From contig CM067065.1 in NCBI GenBank assembly GCA_033980235.1, positions 1,554,347-1,618,346 of the forward strand: a stretch of DNA of 64,000 nucleotides, in the 5' to 3' direction. Under the pieces are notes generated by a model. It worked only from the letters and a program-made list of their open reading frames with translations, was not told the origin of the DNA and did no database searches. The position numbers were made by a program, and so were the translations under genes. Positions 55,914-64,000 of the stretch are shown piece after piece (position 1 is the stretch's first letter; each line of letters starts with the position of its first letter). This stretch comes from Diadema setosum (Eukaryota > Echinodermata > Echinoidea > Diadematoida > Diadematidae).

Positions 55914-56436
55914 AAAAACATCGGTGTTAGATTTAACACCACGGGTGTTAAATCTAACACCGATCAAACTTCAATAGAGGACCACACCCACAGGTGTTAA
56001 AAATGCACTGTGATGGTGTTGAAAAGTGTTCACCTGACACTTCGTGGTGTTAATTTGACACTGTACCTGGTGTTATTTTGACACTGTACTGGTGTTAATT
56101 AAAAAATGACACCACATGGTGTTGATTTGATATTTGTTGGTGTTAATATCAATGGTTTAACACCTGTCCAGCTTCAATAAGAGACCACACCAGCTGGTGT
56201 TACTTTGGTGTAAATTTATTTTCACATTTTTTCAAAAATCTAGTATTTTAATGTAAAATTCTTGATCGTCTTGTTTAAATAAAAAATCAACAAGAAGTGC
56301 AGTTACTAAGAAACTCTTCAAAAAACAGTTAAAAATTTGGAAATGACACCCGGAGGTGTTAACACCATAAATGAGCACCGAAAATTTAACACCAGCTCGG
56401 TGTTCACTATTTAACACCGGACTTTTTGCAGTGCAG
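55914..56436. mobile_element. GGTGTTAA-reiterated inverted-repeat element
   Basis: Ends CACTGTAAAAACATCGGTGTTA and TAACACCGGACTTTTTGCAGTG are inverted. The word GGTGTTAA or TTAACACC occurs about twenty times inside. CTTCAATAGAGGACCACACC recurs as CTTCAATAAGAGACCACACC. Non-coding. Confidence 0.85.
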
Positions 56437-56696
56437 GAATGAGTAGATTTGGTGCATATTCTGTAGGCACCTACTATAAAGGTGGTAATCTGAGTTTTCT
56501 AAATAACAGGTACTCTTTTAGACAAGATGAAGATAAATGAAAGATGGGGGTGTATTATGTGGTGAAATGGATGAAGTCAAAAAGGAATGTTGAGCAAACA
56601 AGAGAATTTATACATAATAAAGATGGACCACAAAGAATTCTCTTTTTAAGATCTCAAGAATGCAATGAGTTGATGTTTTATCTATATCTGCATTAA

Positions 56697-57400
56697 TTGT
56701 TCATAAGTCGAATGAAATACTTTCAGGGAAAATGCACTTTTTTATTGGTCACATTATTATACAGTTGCAGACGCAACCAGCAACCTTATATTATCTTGAC
56801 TGTTCGGGGGAGAGATCGGGAATTTTATGCCCACATCATGCTGCATGTATTTGTGTTACATGCACATTGTACATATACAACAGTTGTAGTGATGGTTGTG
56901 TATTTGTGGGAGTGTCTGAGTGTGTGAATGCAATAGTGTATGCTTTCGTATGTACGTATGCGGGTGTATGGCAGTACTCATTGAACAATGTGTCCATGTT
57001 ATAAGAGCGTGCATGCGCGCACGTGTGCACTGAGTGTTTGTTTGTAAGCATCATGTAGTCTGATATCATGTTGGTGAGGTACATGTTGCTTGAGTGCCTG
57101 GCTTTTAGCCGGGATGTGGAAGGGTCTCTTCCCGGAACAGTCAGAGCGGGCACGGGCAAGGAATGGTTAGGGATGGCAGGTTACTGAATTTTGTTATTCT
57201 AAATCCAGAAATAACAGAAATTATCTGGATGTCTGTTGGATTTCCCTGAAGGTATTTTTAATGTATGTATGTGCCTGTTTTTCTTGTTCAATACATTATT
57301 TTTGTATTTGTGAATTTGTGTATCTGCATGTTTTAATGAAATATTTTATTGTATGTATGTGCTTTGTATGAAGCAAATAAAGAATATAAAGAAAGAATAA
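56697..57400 (+). other. Possible LINE 3' UTR or expressed 3' end
   Basis: AGCCGGGATGTGGAAGGGTC followed by a T/G-rich stretch with ATGTATGTATGTG words and AATAAAG at 57377 has the look of a 3' UTR on the plus strand. No ORF was recognised; origin uncertain. Confidence 0.3.
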
Positions 57401-57439
57401 GGGAAAACAGGATACCCTTTATAGGAAAAAAATGTATAC

Positions 57440-57511
57440 CTGGATCGTGCCTTCTTGGCTGTCTCTTAGCAAATCCTTTAACACCATTCCATTGATGGTC
57501 ATGCAGTCAAT
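57440..57511 (-). CDS. Second gene, short LRR exon
   Basis: ATCCACAG then 24 codons (IDCMTINGMVLKDLLRDSQ) to CAG/GTATAC, phase 0 to 0. Upstream intron sequence GCAAGATGGAAG and AGCTAAGCTCAC resembles that next to 18227 in the first gene. Confidence 0.75.
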
Positions 57512-59983
57512 CTGTGGATAGTGTATGCAAGATGGAAGTAAAGCATGACAACTTAAATCTACGTAAAAACAAACAGCTAAGCTCACACCTCGTAATACAT
57601 TAAGAAGATAAGTTGGTATGGGTTCTGTTACATCATTTTTTAACTGAAGTGGAAGGATCTGATGCAGACTTTTAGAGAATTTTTTTTATTTCCTCTTTCC
57701 CCATTTAAATAGTCATTATTTTTTTCCCTTTTGCCATTACCAGGACAACCCATACAACTACGCTTTCTAGTTGGTTACTTCCATGTTGTTAGATTTAATT
57801 ATTTACCTAGCGTCGATCTCATGAGCTGTGTAACTCGTGGGCTTTTTTTTCACATTATCATTGTCGAACTCAAGACTCGTGAGTGCTGGTCTTGTGACGT
57901 GCACCCCTTTAAACAAAGCCTTCGCAGCAGAGATCACACATGTGCAATTATCGTCCGAAAAGCCAATCAAAGACTTCCTGGCCCCCCCCCCCCCCCCCCA
58001 CCGCATTCTTAAAGGTGAATAATAAACAAATCAAAGTATTATATTTACCATTGTGTGTCTTGCCTCTGATGGAATCGTCCTAAAGAATGCCTCAGGCATA
58101 TTACGGCATTTCAAATCGGCGGATTCAAGACTGGGCAGACCACACAGAAACTTAGCCAAGTTTGTTCCCGCTGCTCCTTGCTGTGAGAACTCATCGCAGT
58201 AGATACCAATAGAAAGCTCCCTGATCTGAAAATGTAAAAATCGAATGCACATATTACCACGCAAATTTTCCCCCTATTTTCTTCATAACACATAATCTTT
58301 TTTATTTCAGAAATCTTGATATTATGAGTACTCCCAAGTGGTATCATATCCACTTTTGATGGAGGAGAGAAAATAAAACATTGACTTTTGTTCTCGCACT
58401 GTTATCAGGCAATTACGGTTTGTCCTGTAGATGTACAAACAATTGTTTGAAGAAACCGTGATTGGAAGAAAAAAAAGCGTTTGTACACTGGTTTTTAAAG
58501 ATTTGTGTTTCTTTTGTTTTGATGATTTCGATTTTTTTTTTATTTTGTTAATTCTATCTAATTGTTTACAACCGTGATGAACAGCACATAAATGTTTTAG
58601 TGACATGTGACTAGTTTCTATAAATTTGGGCACATATCTCTTCTCGCCTTCCTCATGTTTCTTCCGTATTTCCAAAGCTTTTACATGCTTAGAACAGATT
58701 ATAACAGAGTAATAGGTTGGTCTTCTGGAATGCAACACAGCCGCAAAAAGCCGGTCAATCAAAGCTTACTCCCCCGTCAAAATATATTATGCAACAACAC
58801 TGGTTCCTCATGGGATCCAGCTTGATTTAGCACTTTCGGAGCAAAAACTAATATTTTCATTGACTGATACCTCCATTTCCTCACATGAATCATAACAAGA
58901 ACTATGGACGCGGCGCACAGAAACTGAATCGACTGTTCCCTTCCCGTATGTAGACCATCTGTCATACAAAATCAAGAGAATGTTTTGGGGACATGGTATC
59001 GGTCGTCATTGCGTTCAGGATGTCAAAGACAGAGTTATGAAAGAAAAGAATAGGAACTTGGTTTGTGGCATTCGATGTTCTCAGGAGGAATGCAATGATT
59101 TTTACTCGGGGTGGGGAGTGGGGGAGGAGTTCGACATCATAATACGCGCCCACGTGAACAAGCATCAAAGGCCTGATATGGCCATTAATGTGCCAGCGAT
59201 GAATAATGTCTCATCAACGCATAGTGTGACATCATGCGTCGACCATCCAACGTTTAACGTCATTTTCAATGCATGACTATGCTGCAAGTTTACTCACGCA
59301 TAGCGTCACATCTCCTGACGCCGAGTAAAAGTACCAGATTTCTCACCCACTGTCCACAAAGTCACATCGGCTCAACGCATGACGTCACATCCGGTTGGAT
59401 TTTTGCTTCCTTATGCTGAACATGGTAGATGAAGTTATGCTTCACATTTCACAATTCAAGTAAGTTTATTTCCAGTTATTTTCTAATCACAATTAACATT
59501 AGTATAAAGCAGAATATCATGAATTTGTAATGAAGTAAATACGAGTTTCTTATATTAAGCAATAACCCTCTATTTCATTAGAAAGAAAAGAAAACAGCAT
59601 GTTTGCAATAAAGTATTAAGTCACTTATAGGATGGAATGAGAGGGAGTCACAAACTTTTCACAAGGTGGACTGCGTATTTCCAAAGTTAAAGATGATATA
59701 CCTGACAGGACGATGCCGAGGTGGCAGCTGTTGAGAGGAATCTATCAGGCAAAAAGAGGCATTTCAGACTCAACCTCGAAAGATATGGCATGGCACAAAC
59801 CCATTTGGCCAAATATGATTGATTATCAGATTCACTCTCCACGGCGTACAAATTCAATGTTAGATCCTGAATCTGTAAGCGTAAGAAAAAAGAAAACACC
59901 CGCAAATATCGAACAAGCTCTTTCTAAAACTAAGAACGGCACGAACAAACAGTCCATAACCATTTTAGACACGATTGGGCCTG

Positions 59984-60043
<60 letters not shown>

Positions 60044-60519
60044 TATGTTTAAAACGGTGCTAGACTATCTTTGTAAGTCCTTAAGAATAGCTAACGAATA
60101 CAAACGAAAGTCCAAACTGCCATTAGGAACTACACATGTATTATCAATGCATGCAAACGTATCTTCAAATTTTCGAATTTGTTGGGCATACGTTGGCTCA
60201 ATACACACTGGTGTGACGGAGCTTTTATAGGATCCATACCTACGTCTTATCCATCAAATTGCTTTGAAACAGAATTTTGTGTAAATAACCTTGATAACGA
60301 TTATACTTCAGTCTGTATATATAGCCTGGCATATGTCTGAAGATGTCTCGGGCTTACCTGACATTCTGATGCCTGTTCTCTAAGGATCTCGTAGAAGTCA
60401 GTGTGAAATTGTGAGTCAGTGATTGTTACTTGGCGCAGCACAAGGCTGGAACACACACCCTTCGCCAAATGACGTGACACAGTTCTTCCGTAACTCACAC
60501 CGCTGATGAATAATGATCG
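57440..60519 (-). CDS. Second receptor-type gene, 3' LRR portion (partial)
   Basis: Four exons, all phase 0: 60358-60519, 59702-59872, 58049-58225, 57440-57511. Each matches an exon of the gene at 17.8-40.9 kb in order and residue pattern (LRR exons 1, 4, 5 and the short LRR exon). Orientation is the same, so this is a tandem array with this copy upstream. Exons 2 and 3 of the first gene are absent. No stops or frameshifts occur. A terminal exon was not found, and the upstream NLR/Ig portion is not within the remaining 3.5 kb. Complete gene beyond the right edge or a partial duplicate: undecided. Confidence 0.75.
58049..58225 (-). CDS. Second gene, LRR exon (5-type)
   Basis: 59 codons: IRELSIGIYCDEF, LAKFLCGLPSLESADLKC, MPEAFFRTI. 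Acceptor ATTTTCAG, donor ATG/GTAAAT, phase 0 to 0. About half of residues match 18525-18713. Confidence 0.8.
59702..59872 (-). CDS. Second gene, LRR exon (4-type)
   Basis: 57 codons: IQDLTLNLYAVESES, LAKWVCAMPYLSRLSLKC, LPDRFLSTAA. Acceptor GCTTACAG, donor CAG/GTATAT. Closest to 20937-21119 in the first gene. Confidence 0.82.
59985..60037. repeat. (TA)n microsatellite
   Basis: Uninterrupted TA run in an intron of the second gene; the first gene has one at the comparable place (21175-21215), upstream of the 4-type LRR exon. Confidence 0.9.
60358..60519 (-). CDS. Second gene, LRR exon (1-type)
   Basis: 54 codons: RSLFISGVSYGRTVSRHLA, LRQVTITDSQFHTDFYEI. Acceptor CATTTAG, donor CAG/GTAAGC. About 60 percent identical to 27028-27192. 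In the first gene this exon type follows the NLR exon directly. Confidence 0.82.
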
Positions 60520-61444
60520 CTAAATGGGTAAAGATTTAATATTCATTGACAGTACTTACAGCAACCACATACACACACACACACACAAAAAAAAAAAAAT
60601 CAGCAATGCAGTAATATTGACTTTATAAATGTACGGGTTTTTGGAGGTGGGAAAATCAGGAAAAAAGGAAGCTTCCGCTGCCAAGTATCAGTCATGGCTT
60701 CATCAGCATACATTTTCTTAGCCCAAAATGCTGGCATTAAGCAGAGTATGACATCTCGCTTTGGGATACAACATATTGGATATGGCCTTGATCAAACCTG
60801 AATGCAAGTTTTGCGACTGGACTTTTCGAAGATTAATCAGGTTCTACTAGAGCATAAAATGAAATTACATTTCTTTTCCCTGTATAGTATTTCAGTACCC
60901 AGATAACATAAAAATAAACTTTCTTTTCCTTTCGAAAAAATTAAGACAAACTACATAAGTAAAAAAAAAATGAAAATAATCTCAACACTATACGCAAGAA
61001 AATAGAATGAAAGCTTCAAAACAATTCACACTTCAATTTAAGATATATAAGAGCACAAAATACTTTAATTTATGGTGATATAACTTCCACAGGTACACTT
61101 CTACACTAACGTGTAATTCAAAACAATTTTCCCAAATGCCAGCCATGTTTTAAATCTTGAATTGATTTAACGAAATAGCTTACCGTTTTTACCCTCAATT
61201 TCACATATAGTCCAGTCAAAATACGTCAAAAAGTGGGTTAACCCTCAAAAACTTGCAACAGAAACGATTCCACTTGCATTTGACCTGGAAGAGCTAAATA
61301 ACATATTAAAAGTTCCCTTAAATTTGAGTCGTGGATCAGTGCCTAATTTGCCTAAATTCAAAATGGCCGCCATACAACCTATATATCTTACCTATATCTC
61401 GGGACATTAACATGCAGAAAGTAAATTTTGGTGACTAAACCTAT

Positions 61445-61498
<54 letters not shown>

Positions 61499-62281
61499 AG
61501 GTCACGGAATACAATTACAATATCTGTAGTAACCATCAAGCATCAATATTTATATAATTTTAGGCCTATTTGCATAATGACATACTAAAAGGCTACCATA
61601 TTGCCTGTGCAATCCCGTATCTCCGTACAAAAAATTGTATATTACAGCTGTAAATGGCCCCTTGTATGTGGTCTTAACTCTGCTGCTAAGAATCATTAAT
61701 GTAGTATAAGGTATGTAACACTCAAGAATAAGTCGCTATAGATCTGCATAAATTTACATGTCATGAATGTCGAGTTTATACTTTCAGATATACACGTACC
61801 GGTATACAACCTGCAGAACATTACATGTCATGCCTGCAACCATGAGTTCAAGGCAAGAATGTTGGCATAGTACCATTTACAACCTTAATGATTATCTTTT
61901 CATCTACAACAGTTGCATAAATCATCATTGATTAAAAGTACTGTACTAATCAATTTACATTTTCTTCAGATTAAGCCTCTGAACATGTTCACACGCCAGG
62001 AATTGCATGAAATCTTATAATTGTCCTTCATGTTAAATAGCCACCTGGGCTTACTTCGTTTCATCGGGTGATCGCGTTCGGGTCGGGTGGTCGCGATACA
62101 CGACCTTTTGTAGATTATATGCCCTAATATACGAAGGGTCGGGTGGAGCATTTGAGAATTAGAACCCTATTATTTACGAAGTATCGGGTACAGCTTACCC
62201 GAATCTTCGAGAAAAAGCCAGTGCAAATTTACGAACGTCCGCGTGTTTTATCTCCGAATACGCGATTGTATTCCGATGTTT
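60520..62281 (-). other. Upstream intron or flank of the second gene
   Basis: The first about 300 bases resemble intron sequence at 27193-27450. Further on: a TG repeat at 61446-61496 and AT-rich sequence. No NACHT, transmembrane or Ig exon was seen. Confidence 0.45.
61446..61496. repeat. (GT)n microsatellite
   Basis: Long uninterrupted GT run. Confidence 0.9.
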
Positions 62282-62859
62282 TTAAAGGACAAGTTCACCT
62301 TCATAAACATAAGGATTGAGAGAATGTAGCAATATTAGTAGAACACATCATTGAAAGTTTGAGGAAAATCAGACAATCCGTTCAAAAATTATGAATTTTT
62401 CAAGTTTTTGTGCAGTACCCGCTGGATGAGAAGACTACTGCAGTGTACGAATAACTTAGATGTCACAAGCGTGCAACAATATAAGGAAAATATAAAGAGA
62501 ATTTCACAAAATTCCATCTTTTGAAAAAAGTACACATTCCCCTGACTCGTTACCGACAAATGTTATGGGTAATATTATTCCCCCTGCCTTTAGAAAGAGG
62601 CAAGTCAAGTGCTCTTTTATTATGCGAAAAAAGTGAAAACATGTTGAATTTTCTTTTACATTTTCTTTATACTGTTGTACGCATATGACTCACAAGCTGT
62701 AGTAGTCTCCTCATCCAGCGGTTCCAACACAAAAATTTAAAAAATTCATAACTTCTGCATCGATTGTCCAATTTTCCTCAAACTTTCACTGATGTGTTCT
62801 ACTAATATTGTTGCATTTTCTCAATCCTTATGTTTATGAAGGTGAATTTGTCCTTTAAA
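62282..62859. mobile_element. TTAAAGG inverted-repeat element, copy 3
   Basis: TTTAAAGGACAAGTTCACC at the left and GGTGAATTTGTCCTTTAAA at the right; AGTAGAACACATCA and GTTCCAACACAAAAATT match copy 1. Third member of the family in this window. Confidence 0.85.
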
Positions 62860-64000
62860 CTGAAAAAAAAAAATTATCACAAGCGTTTGTATACAAGGCT
62901 AGCAGCACATAATGCTCGCCGTGCATAGCTATGGCAAAGCGATACGCTCGCGTGCGATAAAGTGATCATGCAGGTTTCAATGGACGACCATTCATATTGT
63001 ACAGTATGGGCGGCGAAAGTTATAGTCGTCTTGACTCGTGGATTACAACGATCTGGTCCTTCCTGTTCTATCTGAATATCTTGACAACATTGTTATCGGC
63101 ATTATCGTGGTTTCTGTCTCCACTCATTTCTTCACTGCTGGTGACAGCTAGCTCATACCACCTCCATGGACTTTATTGGGCTGAATCGTGATATCGGCCC
63201 CCTCTAGGTGCGTGTGTCTTTACCATGTGCAAAGTCTGTGGATGTTGACGGCAGTCACCGGCTGCACTATGACGAAATACAAATTATGTACACTTGTACG
63301 TGTAACTGAATGGCGGTGAATGGAGTGGGGACCTATTTCAGGAAAAATGTCCCTTATTGTACAAAACCACATAGTATCGATATGGAGACATTCTTTTACA
63401 TCACTGCGAATACCTTTGTTGTTTGACTGAAAAGATGGAATTCTTTTCAGATATGATCAGAATCTGCATGGTTACCGGTGCATGAAATAATCCCTTCAAA
63501 ATTTGATAAGATTGTGAAACCTTTTTGATCCCTTTCTGAAATATTGCTCAAAACTGATTACTGTAGTTTGTTTGGTTGGACAAAGTAGACTCACACAGAA
63601 CTCTGATTAATTGGTTCAGTTCACGTTCTCTGCTTGCCATGCAATTCTATGTTTTGTCGACCCTAAAGACTGTGCAAAATGCAAACTTTGGGATTGAATG
63701 AGCATAGATTCTGTGTACTGTCGTGATTTTGTTGCAAACATTTTAACATAATTTAGCCATGTCCATATTATACATGTATCTGGTTGCCAAAGCGAGCGTA
63801 CACTGACAACCATGTCTGTAGGTTTTTGCGTGTTTTACTGTTCCATCGGACCTAATAGAGCCGGATATTTTCGGAAGTTTAAATACATGTGTATTCATAT
63901 TCTCCATCCTGTAATGTTACTGTTTTTATTTAGCCATAAAATTCTGTTTGTGAGGATATATTATACTCCTTTATTTGTTATTGCCATTTTTGTGCTATTT
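62860..64000. other. Right flank, no gene seen
   Basis: AT-rich with a small CpG-richer patch near 62890-62960. Small ORFs here lack domain or exon support. Confidence 0.4.

Noticed and set aside
56836..57159. Minus-strand ORF near the second gene as its terminal exon
   Set aside because: Sequence has 3' UTR character on the plus strand, no acceptor fits phase 0 with a short tail like the first gene's terminal exon.
58880..58965. Candidate minus-strand exon (acceptor ATGACAG, donor GAG/GTATCA) in the second gene
   Set aside because: Open only in a frame whose entry phase differs from the phase-0 rule of all LRR exons, and no counterpart exists in the first gene.
62997..63191. 64-codon plus-strand ORF with hydrophobic stretches
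   Set aside because: No homology recognised and no supporting exon or promoter.

Overview
This is a window of animal nuclear DNA, not microbial: genes are split by GT-AG introns, homopolymers and microsatellites are frequent, and a large share of the bases is transposon-derived. AT-rich introns, many inverted-repeat DNA elements with TTTAAAGG-type ends, and an NLR gene cluster suggest a marine invertebrate deuterostome, most likely an echinoderm. That assignment is inference; no species-diagnostic gene is present.

Left part (1-11,046): a split PIF/Harbinger (HARBI1-like) transposase on the minus strand (exons 3106-3471, 904-1170, 289-425) whose last exon lies beyond the left edge. One of its introns carries a perfect 113-bp hairpin. 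Next to it is an apparently intact non-LTR retrotransposon on the plus strand: a gag-like ORF1 with three zinc knuckles (5172-6539), an ORF2 with endonuclease, reverse transcriptase and RNase H (6553-10296), and a 3' tail of ACA repeats near 11,046.

Centre (17.8-40.9 kb, minus strand): the main host gene. Thirteen exons can be joined in consistent phase. They encode a signal peptide (40792-40870), a V-type Ig domain (33768-34067), a second Ig domain with C1-like features (32031-32372), a transmembrane helix (31483-31608), a short acidic juxtamembrane exon (30988-31059), an NLR-type exon (29493-30142), five leucine-rich-repeat exons, one short repeat exon and a short terminal exon. This is a surface Ig receptor joined to an NLR-type tail. 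The NLR exon has the pre-NACHT and post-NACHT parts but no nucleotide-binding core, and it carries an in-frame TAG at 29994-29996 beside a 10-bp direct repeat. The gene is therefore either a decayed or NACHT-less allele, or encodes a truncated Ig membrane receptor.

Right part (57.4-60.5 kb, minus strand): four LRR exons of a second, paralogous gene in the same orientation, including homologous intron sequence. This shows a tandem NLR-receptor cluster with a varying number of LRR exons. Its 5' half must lie beyond 64 kb or be lost.

The rest is introns and intergenic DNA filled with non-autonomous inverted-repeat elements (several families in two or three copies, some nested), LINE 3' fragments, a 677-bp direct duplication, a 94-bp minisatellite, and one tRNA-like sequence at 52080-52157. 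No rRNA, CRISPR or bacterial-type operon is present.
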